Shown here: piece by piece, positions 37,758 through 63,788 of the stretch
Position numbering within the stretch: position 1 is the stretch's first letter
Layout of the letters: every line of letters starts with the position of its first letter
Assembly (NCBI RefSeq): GCF_901709675.1
Contig: NC_051092.1
Span: forward strand, 9,070,491-9,134,490
DNA: 64,000 nt
From: Syngnathus acus
Lineage: Eukaryota; Chordata; Actinopteri; Syngnathiformes; Syngnathidae
Direction of reading: 5' to 3'
Program-made: the position numbers and the translations under genes
The notes under the pieces: model-generated
What the model was told of the DNA's origin: nothing
Databases searched by the model: none
Seen by the model: the letters and a program-made list of their open reading frames with translations, nothing else

Positions 37758-40700
37758 CTGTAGGGATGCACAAACACAAAACAAGCCGTCACTTAGAAAC
37801 ACAAAGTCCTGAGAGCATTACATCCTCACTTCCTCCTTCCAATGCTCCTCACTAAGGTGGGTGGAGAGGAGACTCAACTCTTCCAGCACCAGGCCCAGTC
37901 CTAAGGGAGGTGCCTTTGTGAGACTATTTGCCAACTGTACACACACCGCTGGTAGCCTACTACTAACTCTGTAAAGCTGCAAATAAAGACATACCATATT
38001 TGAACGTTGACACGACCCATGATGGTCAGGATATTGCGGCTAAAATTTCAACTGACACCAACACCATTCAAAGTGTGTTACCTCCTTAACAATGAACAGA
38101 ATACAAATATGTACTTATCGCATTTAAAGTTGTACTAAACACACAGCTGGGTGCAGGTCGAGTGAGTTTGAACTAAACAAAGCAGGAGTATAATACTGGT
38201 CGTTTGCAAGCATATTCCAAAGCTGCTGATGTGTTGCCCTTATGAAATGTGTTGTCTTCTGAGTTCTAAGTAGCAGAACCTTCTGTGCAAGCCATAGAAA
38301 AAAATAAAAGTCCATCTTTGTATGGCCTGTAAATGGGGCTTGAAACAATATTTTTCAAAAAGGTTTGAAATGCAAATTGGAAGCAGAATTGCAAATAGAG
38401 GATGCCGGTGCACAAGTAATACCTATGCAACAAGAATCCTCTGTACTCCTGAATGTGGAGAAATGTATTTTAATTTAACTGAAAGAGTTGGTTTAAAATT
38501 CAAGTCAAAGTATGAAGATGCAGTTTAGTCATACATATTAAATAGTGTTGTAATTCTTGAGAACAGCCTTTTTAAGAGTCTCTGTTTCATCTCGAAATCG
38601 AAGGCATTTTGACTCAGTCTGTCTTGAACAGGGCGGACACAGGATTTTTTTTTTTTTATCAAGGCCGGTCGAGACAAGAGAGTACAACTATGATCAGTGA
38701 GAACCTTGAAAGGTGAGAATTACAGAAAGCGGGTGCTGTGCTTCCTTCCCGGTGTCGCCTGGAGTGCCACGCTTCCTCTACACAGAGAGAAGACTTGAGA
38801 CACAGAGCAAAAGTAAAATCATTTGATTTGCCAAGAGGAATGCAAGTGCAAATACTGCAATATGCAATTTCTGTGGTGCATTGCTTCCTGAAGCCGCTGA
38901 CACAACGTCCAACTTTTGTTAGCTTTGAAAGGAAGCAAAACAAAGACAGGTACCACACGGGCAAAGTTCAAATTAAAACACCTCATTTTAACAGGAGCAA
39001 AAATAAGTTATTTTCTACCCGCAATGTTTTTTTTGTTTTTGCTGACAGTGACTTATAACATCTAATCTAATTCCCGCGGCATTCTCAAAAGCAAGCTAAC
39101 ACAAAAACAAACAACAACCATGCCAGGTAGCCGTGAAGCGTTGCTTGGGCGGTTCGCATGCAATGGAAATATTATTCATTACACCAGAAAATGGGACACG
39201 ACCAACAGTAGTACATATTTCTAGTCTACATCTATGTTGGTGCTTCAACTGCGTAAAGTTGATCATTTGGCTCAGCAATGAACCTGAAAGCCAACACTGC
39301 GCTAGCTAGTACAAAGTCACTGAATGAATACGGTTCATCAAATTTGTTTGATAACAACGACAATGACGAACAATGACTCATTTAATAAGAATGGCACGTT
39401 TCACTGTGCTAAACGCAAAGCATTGTTATCTGTAACCTGTCTAGTAGTAGCAGACTGATATCAAGTGACGTCAATCGCAAACCAAGATAGATCGCAGGCC
39501 AGAGGACATATGCTTGCCAGCATTCTTTTCTGTTATTAGTGATTTGATTAATCGTGCATTAGGCTTATTGGGTGTGGCCCAATTCATAGCTACATTGAAA
39601 TAACATAAACAGGTTGTTGGCTTTTAGTTCCTGAATAAACGTTGGTTTCACCACTGAGCTTTTCCAGATCTGATCAATACGTCTCAAAGCCACATTTGCC
39701 ATTGATCAGGGTGACATGTCACATACACAGAGAAAAAAATAAAATGAAACAAAAAAATAACAGAGTCGCTAGTGGAGTATGAAATATAAATGACCCCAAG
39801 TAGAAGTGACTCATCATGACGGACAACACTTGCTGCCTGAACATATATAGGGGCAGCGTTAAATTATGTAACATGGTCACTGTTTTCCATGCACAGTGTC
39901 TAGAAAAAAACTCAACTGAATTGATTCTCCACTATCATGGAAACAATTCCTGTTGCGAAACTTGAGGACTCACCGAGGTGTTAAGTGTATGCTTACTTGT
40001 AACAACAAGGAATCCTGAATGTTACGTTTCTTGCTTACCCACTACTGACATTAAATTAAAAAAAATGTTTTTACAGACAGACACTTTTTTTTAGGGATGA
40101 AGGTGAAAATTAATGATTGGTTAATTGTTAATCAATGTAGGTTGGATCAGTTATCATCCATACTACTTTATCCATTCATTCATTTTCTGAACCGCTCATA
40201 GCTGAACAACCATCCTTTGTTAGAAACATAAAAATACTGGTTCTACCTGTCAATCCAAGTTCATGATGACCTGTAAAGTATTTTTGAGTGATTGTATTGA
40301 ATTTGTTGAATTTGCTGCGGCTGGCTTGACTGATTTCCTGAAGGTCCACTCCAAATAAAAAGGTACACGAGGCATTCTTTTTTGTTTTTAATCAATGTAC
40401 TTACTGAGGATTTTTTTTACTACTAGTATAGTGTGTAGTTTACAAAACAAAGATATCAGGATATGTTTCCTCCCATCTGCGTTTCTGATTGTTTCCCAGT
40501 AGGGATGTTGTGACTTTTTCCTTTTCCTCCTGGTGGTTAAGCTCAGGGGATGTCAAGAATAATTGTCAAATTTAGGCATGTGAAACCCTTTGAGATGTTT
40601 TTGTGATTAAGGGCTATATAAATACATTTTACTTGGCTTGACTGGAGGAACAGGAAAATATCGCTTATCAGTGTAAAAAACAAAGCCTTATTGAGAATCC

Positions 40701-43700
40701 CTATTTGAGACCCCTGATTTAACCATACTAAATGGGCTCCTTAAATTTGTCTCGAGATCGGTGAGAAGTGGTTATTGCTTGATTATAAGCTACACAAATT
40801 GCTTGGCAATCTCTCAAGACATAAAAATGAAATAATAATTGGAGGTATGACATCAAAATTGCTCTAAAAATACACATGCCACATAACCTGCAGCCTAGGA
40901 ACAAACCTCAAGGGTAATCAGGTTACTTGCTCAAGTGTGTGTATGTGTGTGTGCGTGAACCTGTAACATCAACAATTTATTTCTTGTAATCCTTTCCACT
41001 CATTGAAAGAATAAGAAATATTAGCAATTCCTATAGTTCAACAATTGGCAAGTCATGGTTGGATGGAGCACCATAGTTTTAAAAATTCGTAATTTTAATG
41101 ACATTACCTTTTGACCGATATGACCTTGAAATTAACCTTGTGGATCATGTGACCTCTTTTTCACAAAATGTAATCTCATGTGTTCGCTAAAACATCTAAG
41201 AGTTTCCGTTTTCACTACATTTTGAGATGACCCCAAAGGCGAAGGAGTAGCAGACAGATTGGCTCTAAACGATTACTCCATTATTAAGACAGTTGACAAT
41301 AATTTGATTAATTTTGACACCTCTATTAATGGGTTGTTTTTACATTATTGGCTGTTAAGTAATGGGCTTCTACAACGGTGTTTACATTGTTTTGGATGTG
41401 TAATAAGTAAGTGTTATTTCCACTGCCCAATGCATTCAAATGCATGACTTTTTTTTCTGTGGGAAAAATGTGACATTTTAAAGAGAGGGACCTTTGGGGA
41501 TGAACAACATAGTGTACAGCTGTACTTAACCATCTAAAAAGAGCAACAGGAATCTTGCCACACAATATCAATGGCTAAATCTTTGCTCTCTGGGGGCAGT
41601 GGGACGGATCCAAAATAGAACATATCAGCGCAGATTTCTCCAATGCTCATGAAGGCGAAACAATTGTCACGGAGGAACACTGCAAGGCTGAGCCACAAAC
41701 AACCCGAGCGCAACCACTGTATTACAATAAAGAGTCAAGTAAAAGTTTAAAAAAGAGCAGAGGATTTTGTGGTGCATTTTACAGCAGAAGCATTCAGGTG
41801 CAATTAACATATTTTATAAAATGACAACTTTCATGGCAGAACAGCCTGCCAAAGAATGCTACTTAGAGAGCTAAAATGACAATGAATTCATTTTCAAGAT
41901 TGCTTTTTATAGATGACTGCAAAGACAATTGTGTGTGTGTGGGGGGGGGGGGGGGCGACATGCCTTCTTATGCTTGCAAAAAAGCCAATTTCACCCTTAT
42001 GTTTGTGGCTTTCTGGGATGGCTGGTAAAATAAGCAAATATATTTCAAGGCAAGCTGGTGACAAATACAGATGAAACGGCACAGGTATTTAAAAGGTATG
42101 GAGGAAAAAGCCGGGGGATAACTGCACGAGCCAATTACCAGTTTGACGGTTTACTACCGTGTTGTGTTTTAATATGTTTTAATAACCGATAAAACTGTCC
42201 ATCATGGTAATGAGCTTTTCTTTTCTTTGTCAGACTTCTAAACAGGGCATGTCCCGCTCCAATATGATTGGCTGCTTGCAGAGATGAGACCTAAACTGAA
42301 CTGAACAGGCCGCCTCTCGCTCTTAGTGCATGACTAAATGATGATAATGATTTCCCCACCGATATCGATAAACGTTAACTTCCTACTCCTTCAAACTGAT
42401 GACCAATAACAAAATTGCAGAATGAATCTAAAATCAATTACTCTCACTTTACAGAGACTTTTAGGTTGCACTGTATGTCTAAAGTATATATATTGAAATT
42501 GTAATGTGAAGGGTGACAGAGGGCAAGCAACACAAGCCGCAGCTGGTTTCAGAGCAGGGACATGGGTGGAGAGGTCAGCTCCAGAGTGTCTGCTTGAAAA
42601 TGGCGTCTTTTAAGTATTTACCACTGCGCAGCGTGGAAGCTGGGACATCTGTTGTGCCTTGCTGCTTGCTCCACCAAGCAGTGATTAAAACACAGCAGAT
42701 ATCACCCACAAAACAGGACTCCAAGAGCTCTTCGAATTCTCACTAAGCATCAATCTGCTCCACCACTCTCTCCTCATTTATCATCCAACAGCCAAGCAAA
42801 GCCGGAGTTCTAGTTGATAGGCTTATGGAGCAACACCATTAAAAATCCCCGCCTGAGCAAGGTAGAGCGTCGCACGTCAAGAGCAGACGTTAGCGTAAAC
42901 TGATCAACGCCAGGAGATGTCAATCATTATTAAAGCTATAAATATATACACACATACATATCTATATATATTTGTGTGTGTGTTGTTAATGGAGGGTTAG
43001 CTTTCATTAAAAGGACATTAGATGTTCAGTATATAAAGTAACACAGACCAGCAGGGTGGATTTTTATTGATCGTTTGACCTACTTCCTTTGGCCTGTCAG
43101 TACTACTCATCAGAATGACATTCTACTTGTGGAGAGTGTCATTCACCAGTAGATTATTACACATCACAACCAGTCTTTAAGACGTTATTGCTCTTGGATT
43201 AGAAACAGTTGGAGGGTGAAATTGCAGATGTTATCAATGGGCCTATGTCATGGATGCCCAATTCCGGTCCTTGAGAGCCACTCAGCCTATCAGCAAGCTC
43301 TGGGAAGACTGAAACCTGTAGAAGCCAGTCCTCAACTTTATTAGTCTTTATGGCCACCTGTTCCAGCTTTTTTAAAATATGTTGCAGCCATAAAATTCCA
43401 AGTTAATGATTATTTGCTAAACACAATAAAGTTCAGTTTGAACATTAACTACCTTGTCTTGGAGCGTGTTCAATTAAATATAGGTTGCACATGATTTGTA
43501 AATCATTGTATTCTGTTTTTATTTATGTTTGACACAATGTTCAAACTTAATTGGGATTTTACTTTAATGTCCTGATTTAAAAATATATATATATTATTAC
43601 GCTGTCGTTGATGAAAATGGTACAATCTGTGCCAAGCAGGCTGAACTATAAAATGCCAAATTTGCTCAGCCAATTAAAACTGAATTTATTACCTGGTTTC

Positions 43701-44990
43701 AACTGAATCTTTTGTGCTCATCCTTCATTGACTGTTCCGAACCCTTATTTCAATTCAAGCAGAATGATGATGCCTGGAGGACTTTAATAGCGGAGGTCAG
43801 CCTGGAGGCAGCTCAGCATCTAACAGTTGATATCCCCTTGTCCTCCTTCAACCAACAAACTAGTACGTACAGACTAAATCAACAGCAGTAGAGACAGGCA
43901 AATAGTGCACTACACTCCTCGATTGCTTTAAGGCACAACCAACCAAATGCTTCATGAACAATCCATGAGTAAAATGTTATTTTCTTCTAACATAAGAGCC
44001 ACATTTCTGTATGATCTTTTTATCTATGTCAACACTAATGGGAGAGGCTGAGCGGAGCTGGATGACACAGTGAGTACAGCATGTTTCTTTTTATCAACAC
44101 ATCAAAGATGGCACCGGGTGTCAAAGTAATCCGATGATAGTGTAAACATAGGGTATATCCACTAACTGTCATAAAGAAAGTCGAGATTGTTCCACAAAGA
44201 TCCAAACACTGCCCTTGACGAAAACAGGGGGGAGGGTCAAGATTTGTCACTTCGAATCTGCTTGTATTCTGTTCACACCCCCAAATCAGAAAATGACAAC
44301 GCCTCCACATTACACAATTTGAACGTCTCCCAGCCAGTCAATGTGATCTTTGAATCCCTCGCCATGGCAAACCACTTGATTTCTTCACACGTTGCATTGG
44401 CGCATCGTGAGCTCGAGTCCGTGCATCATCTTGAACGAGGACTATCCTACTCACATTCATCCTTGCTGTTCATGTTGAGGGACTTCTTTCTGTCACATGT
44501 GCCTTTTAGGGCTTCATATGACCATTTGACGTTGATAAGCCCACACACAGACGCCATCAATGGGACTTGAGACGCGCATTGCTTTCCAGGGTCGAGTACA
44601 GTGTTTATGGCTGCCATTCTGTCAAGTGGCAGTGTAGCAAGAAAAAAAACTGGGCACGAAGCTCGGCTAGCTCGCTAACGTGGCGAAGCCCGACTTGGAG
44701 TCGCAAACGCTAAGCTAGACACGTTAGCCTGCGCCCTACCCCGCAACACACAAAAGTGGGCGAATTCCACCTAACGGCAACGGCGAACCGTTAAGTACTA
44801 GCAAGAATAATCGTTGCTTCAAAGAACAAAATGCCCGAATACTTGCCGATCAATGTACTCTTTACTTTGCAGACAATAACACGACCAATCGCACGTTATT
44901 CCGACAAATACAAGTAACGTTAGCTAAAAATAGCAAGTTATCTCAACCGACGTGATGCGGCAAGGAAGCCCTCAAAAAACGCAAACTTAC
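37758..44990. other. osbpl5: Large first intron of osbpl5
   Basis: No gene seen. Contains a poly-G run after GT repeats at about 41930-41956, a CATTCATTCATTTTCTGAACC repeat fragment near 40170-40200, and a probable hAT-like fragment at 43240-43370 (CAATTCCGGTCCTTGAGAGCC). A poly-T run lies at 38647-38657. First introns of this size often hold enhancers, but nothing specific can be read here. Confidence 0.5.
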
Positions 44991-45250
44991 CGTGTTTCAG
45001 GATTCATGCAGTTGTCTCCGAGCTCCCGTCCCAGTTCGGCGTCATATCGACAAGGATGGAGCCGGGAACCGCCTCGAGATCGGTGGAGCGTTGTGGTGAG
45101 AAGAAGTTGCTCGGTCTCAACACGGAGAGCGTGGAGGGAGACTCCAGAGCTGGAGGCGACTCACTGCCAAGCCCGCTTGGACCGCCGTGTCATTACCACT
45201 GCACTGGGAGCATTAGCGCCCCCTACGGCCAAAGCAGCGCACAACATCTT
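44991..45250 (-). promoter_or_regulatory. osbpl5: osbpl5 first exon and CpG-rich promoter
   Basis: A textbook donor (AAACACG, then GTAAGT) ends an exon at 44991 on the - strand in the most CpG-rich part of the window (about 44570-45260). The leader has an ATG opening a 13-codon frame (MTPNWDGSSETTA, stop) and a second ATG near the donor that meets a stop soon after splicing, so both would act as upstream open frames rather than the protein start. The transcription start is estimated, not seen. A TTAGCGCCCCCTACGGCCA block at 45213-45231 resembles a CTCF core. Confidence 0.55.
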
Positions 45251-45869
45251 TATTTTGACTACACGACACCATGACTACGACCGCGGATGCTTCATATGGA
45301 ATTATTTTTCAAAACCAATGTAAATATCATATGTATTAAATATATACATTGAATTTAACTTGTTTTTTAAGGACATAAACATAAAAATGTTTGCTCATAA
45401 TATAGGAGAATGTGGTACCCAATGGCATTTATGGCAACATTACCTGCCTATCATCTGATGCTGCAAAAAAAAAAACTTTGCGCTCAAGGTCCAGTGAACA
45501 TTTGAATTTTAAAACGGGCAGTTAAAATGCGTTTGTACAATAGCATTATTTTATCATATAAGCATGTTTTGATGATGAATAATTGCAAAATCACTATGTC
45601 ATGATGATTATAAGAACAGAAACTGAGACTAAAACAACAAATGACAAGATTAATCGTCTTAATTAGGATCCTATTTAAAAATAATTTAATATAAATATAA
45701 TTCATATTAATAAGAAGCAGCATATGAGGTTGAGACTTCAATATGAGGACTGTGAAGTAAACAACTAATGACATGTCTTAATGCATCTCAAGTACATTTT
45801 AAAGTGTTAGTAGCAAGGCAAAGTAAAAAAAATTACTGTTGAAGAAAAATGGGGGATATCCAACACAAT

Positions 45870-46549
45870 TTTTCTTTCATTTTATTGATCCACATGAACA
45901 TGAAAAGCTGAAATAAACAAAACTCTAAACCCAAATAAAAACTAAGCAACTTGCACTGAATATGAATTAAAACTAATTGCAGTTGATTATGATAGTACTT
46001 TATTCATCCCACAGCGGGGAAATTTACTTGTCACAGCAGCGTACAAGAGTGGAAGAATACAAGTGCCAAATTTAAAAAAGGATAAATAACAGACAAGGAC
46101 AACGACAAGTGCCACGAGTAGCGGTAGAGACTTAACACAATTTTATCAGGCGCCACGCATGTTGTAGAGTCTGACAGCAGTGGGAATGAAGGACCTGCTA
46201 TTACACCGTAATAGTCTGCTGCTATTACACCCACGGTTAAAAACCACAACTAAAACCATAATAAACATCACGTATAATGAAAAACACAGAACTATCATCA
46301 TCCCGAGGCCGGTTAAGTATTTTCAAATTCATTACTAAAACTAAAATATGAACTTCTCACTGTAGTAAAGGAAAGGAGTTCAGCATCTCAATCAAAAGGT
46401 ACATACTAGAATAGAATGATCATTGATGCATAAACTCATAGTCTGCTCAAATAGAAGGTGAGAACTTCATAGATCATTGCTCATCTCCCCACGACACTCG
46501 GAAATTCTCAATAGAGACTCTTTGGCAACTGACTAAGCAGGCAACAGTG
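45870..46549 (-). other. Probable 3' UTR of the zinc-finger gene, with a LINE tail
   Basis: Below the zinc-finger stop there is no coding signal. On the - strand AATAAA (complement of 45881-45886) is followed by a TTGTGTTGG stretch, a plausible poly(A) site. Positions about 45990-46230 read TACTTTATTCATCCCACAGC and GGAAATTTACTTGTCACAGC, then a GAATGAAGGACCTGC block, the hallmark of a fish LINE 3' region. It lies within the presumed UTR. Confidence 0.4.
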
Positions 46550-48521
46550 TTAGGTGTGGGCTCTTGTGTGCCTGATTAAGTTTACCTTGTGACAGAATGT
46601 TTGACCACAAACTGCGCAGGAAAAAGGTTTCTCGCCAGTGTGGATTCTTGTGTGCGTTTTTAAACGTCCCCTCTGAGAGAATTTTTGGCCACAAACTGAG
46701 CAAGAAAACGGTTGCTCGCCAGTGTGGATTCTTGTGTGCTCTTTCAAGGTGTCCTTATGTCTGAATTTTTGGCCACAAACTGAGCATGAAAAAGGTTTCT
46801 CGTCAGTGTGGGTTCTTGCGTGGTTTTTGAGGTTTCTCCCTTGACTGAATTTTTGGCCACAAACTGAGCATGAAAAAGGTTTCTCACCAGTGTGGATTCT
46901 TGTATGTGTTTTTAAGGTTCCCTTGAGAGGGAATTTTCGGCCACAAACCGAGCAGGAAAAAGGTTTCTCGCCAGTGTGTTTTCTTGTATGAATTTCTAAG
47001 TGTTCCTTACGAAAGTATTTTTGGTCACAAACTGCGCATGAAAAAGGTTTCTCACCAGTGTGGATTATTTGATGTTTCTTTAAGGTTACCTTGGTAGAGA
47101 ATGTTTGGCCACAAACTGAGCATATAGGTTTCTCACCAGTGTGGATTATTGTATGTGTTTTTAAGGTTCCCTTGTCAAAGAATTTCCGGTCACAAACTGA
47201 GCATGAAAAAGGTTTCTCACCAGTGTGGATTCTTGTATGTCTTTTTAAGGTTCCCTTGTCAGAGAATCTTTGGCCACAAACTGAACATGAAAAAGGTTTC
47301 TCACCTGTGTGGATTCTTCTATGTATAGTTAAGCTTCCCTTGTCAGATAATTTTTGGCCACAAACTGAACATGAAAAAGGTTTCTCACCAGTGTGGATTC
47401 TTGTATGTCTTTTTAAGGTTCCCTTGTTAGAGCATATTTGGCCACAAACTGAACATGAAAAAGGTTTCTCGCCAGTGTGGATTCTTGTATGAATTTCTAA
47501 GCGTTCCTTACGGTAGTATTTTTGGTCACAAACTGAGCATGAAAAAAGTTTCTCACCACCAGTGTGGATTCTTGTATGTCTTTTTAAGTTTCCCTTGTGA
47601 GAGAATTTTTGGTCACAAACTGAGCATGAAAAAGGTTTCTCACAAGTGTGGATTCCTGTGTGCCTTTTTAAATTTGTCCTCTTAGAAAGTTTTTGGCCAC
47701 TAAATGAGCAGGAAAAGTTTTTCTTTCTTGTGTGTATTTTCATGTGTTGTTTCAAACTACTGCTATGAGCAAAAAAAAATCCACACTGAGAACATTGCCT
47801 GTGTTTGTTTTGAGACTCATCATTATCAGCAGCAGCAGCAGGAACATGTGACGACACATCATCACTATCTGATGGTGGAGCTGCTTGTGATCCTCCACAG
47901 TGGTCTCCATCACTTTCTCTGCTCAGTTGTTGACTTGAGCTGCAGCTTGGAGGCTCCTCCCCTTTGCTCACCTCATGTTGACCCTCATCTAAACTCTTCA
48001 AAGGGAGACCAATCAATGGCATCTCGCAGGCATCCTCCTCCTCTTCCTTTTTAATGTCATAGAAGTCTTTAATGTCGCAGGAGTCCTCTCCCTCCGCTTT
48101 ATTACAAGGCCGCTCCGGCTCTTCTTCCTTTTTTATGATGCAAAAGAAATTCTGCTCCATTTGGTCATTGAAATGTTGGACCTCTTTGCCCACATCTTCC
48201 TCTTTAATGTGAGTGCGCTCTGGCTCCTGCTTAGGACAAATAGCTTCACTGATGTCTGCAAAACAAGACAAACACATAGGACAGTTACAGTTGAAGAGAA
48301 ACTGGTCAAACCTATACAAGGACTTTTTCAATCTGCCTATCACACATGACTTTGATAGAATTCGACTAAAAATAAACACTGGAAGAGGATTCATAATAGA
48401 AAATACACGTGTACTAACCTGCTCTGCGCAACACAACATAAGGCTGCAGCCAAAGAGCTTCCAGTCGTTGACGACTACAGACCTTTTCCTCCACGTACTT
48501 TGCTGTGGTCCTTGCGAACAT
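46550..48521 (-). CDS. C2H2 zinc-finger protein, 15 fingers
   Basis: Two coding exons, 48419-48521 and 46550-48255, give 602 residues. Exon 1 reads [20 protein letters not shown] and YVVLRRA, then exon 2 starts [20 protein letters not shown], a leader type common on teleost multi-finger proteins. The continuous frame through the intron is an artefact; GTTAGT donor and TTTTGCAG acceptor are clear. An acidic region with repeated IKEE/IKKEEE motifs (possible SUMO sites) precedes fingers 1-15, most reading [11 protein letters not shown] with TGEKP linkers. Finger 2 (CSFSGQKLS) has lost its second Cys; the linker after finger 3 has an extra Gly (THTGGEKLF). Probably a nuclear sequence-specific DNA-binding repressor or regulator; target unknown. 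The family is lineage-expanded, so no orthologue name is given. Confidence 0.93.
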
Positions 48522-49345
48522 TTTCTCGCTGCAACCACTCAGGTCTAAGTAGGAACAGACATTAATTCACACACTGAAACAAAGAGGAGAAGACAACCAG
48601 TATTTGTTTTACTCGCGAGGAGAACTAACAGAGCGTTTCATTCTCCATCACTTCTGAGCTCTTTCTGTTTTCTCTCCCCTTTTTAATATTGAAGTTGCCC
48701 TGGTTACAAAGGCGTTGGTACACTAAAGGAACAACAATCACAACACTTGTTTGACGATTTCTCCCATTTCACTAGGAATTCCCAACAGAATGAAAACAGG
48801 AGGCATAAATCATGGTCAAATAGTTGACCTTAACTTCAACTTGTGTTGTTTACAACGTGAACTTAAAGCGACCCAATACACGAAACGACATTTCATGTAG
48901 CTCGGACCTGTATAGCCCGAAATCACAAGCAGTCTCAATGGGCTTCACATATACAAAACAAATTGACAATTATTCTCAAAGCATCCCCTGATCTTAAGCT
49001 CCCAAGAGTAAACGTGATTACGAGTTATCTTGAGGTAGAGTGCACGAATGCATTGAGTATTTCCACAGTACCATGTGATGATGGCTCATTTGCGATCGAA
49101 CATTCGTCGAGGATAATCAAGTTAAATATCATAAAGTTAGCACCGTGTTAGCTACCATGCTAAAAGCAGCGGGCCGCACTTCTGTCCTGTCACCAAGCAG
49201 TCCTACAAATAACAGTGCTAACAATAACTTGGGTTCACAGTCGTAACTTACCTCTTTCGTCGTTGCAGTTGTAGCGTAGCTAAGGGTTAACCATTCACCA
49301 CATAAGTTGGGTGTTTATCTGATGCAGCCGAATAGAAGGCGGATA
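48522..49345 (-). promoter_or_regulatory. Zinc-finger gene 5' leader and promoter
   Basis: On the - strand GAAAGAG followed by GTAAGT ends a leader exon at 49252. A TTTGTTTCAG acceptor starts the next exon at 48573, which holds the ATG at 48521. This exon carries a six-codon upstream frame (ATG TCT GTT CCT ACT TAG). The start lies in GC-richer sequence around 49252-49345; no TATA box is evident. A CTCF-like GGACGCCCTCTAGCGG sits about 100 bp upstream at 49437-49452. Confidence 0.5.
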
Positions 49346-51293
49346 AACTTGTTTTGAGTGCTGCAACCAAGCCCACTTTTGACGTCGTCGCTTGACTTCC
49401 TGCTACGTAATGATGATGTCATTTGAGTGAGTTCCTGGACGCCCTCTAGCGGAAGACCATGGGACGTTTTTATGTTGTTGATCAGCCAAGTTGGAGACGA
49501 ACGACACTCACGATGTTTGACGAAAATGACCAGTCAATTTATTCCACCCGCCGGGTCTCACTCGTTCCTGTTTCATGTTATGCAAGTGAAGTGATACTAT
49601 TAGAGCGCCACCATCGCAGTGGAGCAAACCGACATTACGTGTAAGAAAAACATTTTGCGCACGTAAATAGCGCAATATTTTCCTACAGCGCATGATGGGT
49701 AAATAAGGTAGACTTCATAAACAGCCAAATAATTTTTGGAAGATAGCAAATATGACTCCCATTTCTGAATTTGACATGTTGTCCTAATGCTTTCTCCAGG
49801 TACTTTGGCTTCCTCATAATTACCCTTCTATTTGTTTAGAAAACGGATGCACCAATTGTAAATAAAAAACACACACACAAGAAAAACTTTGTGAAGTATG
49901 ATTTTTTTTCACCCATGGTAAAAAAAAAAAGACATTTTCCCCTGTTAAACATTTTTGTTTTGTAAAAATGAGATTTACACAAAATGTTTAAGCACGGTTA
50001 TACATTGATCATACAAAATATGTAATCTGCAAAAAAAAAAAAAAGATGATATGATAGATTTGGACATCTTTCAGGGCAAGAAAAACATAGTTGATGTGGT
50101 GTGTATACCATATCCTACGCTGTGCAGTATTTAAGATGTGCTCAAGAAATCATTGATTCAACGTTATTTCAGTTGAGGGCCAATGTGTTTGCATTAACTT
50201 TGGCATTCTTTAAAATACCATATCAATGAGCGCCCTCTAGTGGCACTCACACAAGCAGGCAAGACATCTAGTCTCATCACCATGCTACCCATTTTGCTTT
50301 ACACATCACAAACGAAACATAAAAGTGGGTCATTTACAGTTTTGCATTGTACCAGCAAGCATCTCATAGGAATTAATACAAACTTAAACTGAATTCTGGA
50401 TGTTTTTTTCCATCCAGCGTATGCACTTCCTGATTTTCTTAAAGTGCTTCTGACAACAGTATAACACTGGGTTTTAAATAATGTTTTCAAAGAATATATC
50501 AGTCTCATTATTTAAAAAAAAAACGTCATTTTTAAATGTACAGACAAAATTAGAAAAATGTTCATGTCTCTGACAATATTCTCAGCAGGAATTGACATGG
50601 GGGAATGCCATTCAAAGATAGTTGTGACCGCATAATACATAATGATGACTGTTCCAAACTGGCCAAATGATACATCTAATAAAACCTGCTTCTTTACTCA
50701 CAAATGTTTAGAAGAGAAACATAAATGCATCCAGTGCATTGTTCACCTCAGTGCATAAAAATACACAATACACACTATACAAAAAAAAAAAAACATATAA
50801 AATACCTACTCATTACATAGTTTAAAGTAACATAAAATGTGCAAAGCCATAATAATCTGTCATATTATTCAGTTCTATTTACATTGGTCAATAATTATAG
50901 CGCTCTTGCAATATGGGTTTCACTTGAGTGCCATCCGCTGGTTTCACAGGACCAACAGTTCATTTTAAGACAATTTCTCTTTACACTTTACAAGTGTCAG
51001 CAATAATAACGCCCATAAACCTGAGCCAATCATATACAGTATTAGGCCAGCATAATTACAGTAGACAGCTACACAATCCAAATATGCTTTGGGAAACTAC
51101 CATACATGTTTACTATATGGTATTCAACAATATCTTAATATTTAACAATTTACAAGGTAGAAAACAATATAAGTTTTTGATTCAAAAGATTCCTAAAACA
51201 TGAATTTGTCAAGAGATGTTTTAGAAAAGCACTCCCTTTTCTTTGCTATAAAAATTAAAAATGAAGTCGAAGACCTGAGTGCTTCAAACTGGC
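49346..51293. other. Interval between ptprj 3' end and zinc-finger promoter
   Basis: AT-rich with several A-runs (49920, 50028, 50517, 50770). Its right part should be the ptprj 3' UTR, though I found no convincing polyadenylation signal. AGCGCCCTCTAGTGGCA at 50229-50245 is a close match to the reverse CTCF core. No coding exon recognised. Confidence 0.5.

Positions 51294-63788
<12,495 letters not shown>

Noticed and set aside
44952-45323. 123-residue + strand frame at the osbpl5 promoter
   Set aside because: Arg/Ser-rich reading typical of CpG-rich DNA; the - strand donor site shows this is the osbpl5 leader exon.
48256-48538. Uninterrupted reading of the zinc-finger frame from 48538
   Set aside because: The reading passes through an intron; splicing from 48419 to 48255 restores the known leader peptide and keeps phase.
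47091-48548. Several + strand frames opposite the zinc fingers
   Set aside because: Antisense shadows of the repeated finger codons; the - strand has canonical C2H2 structure.
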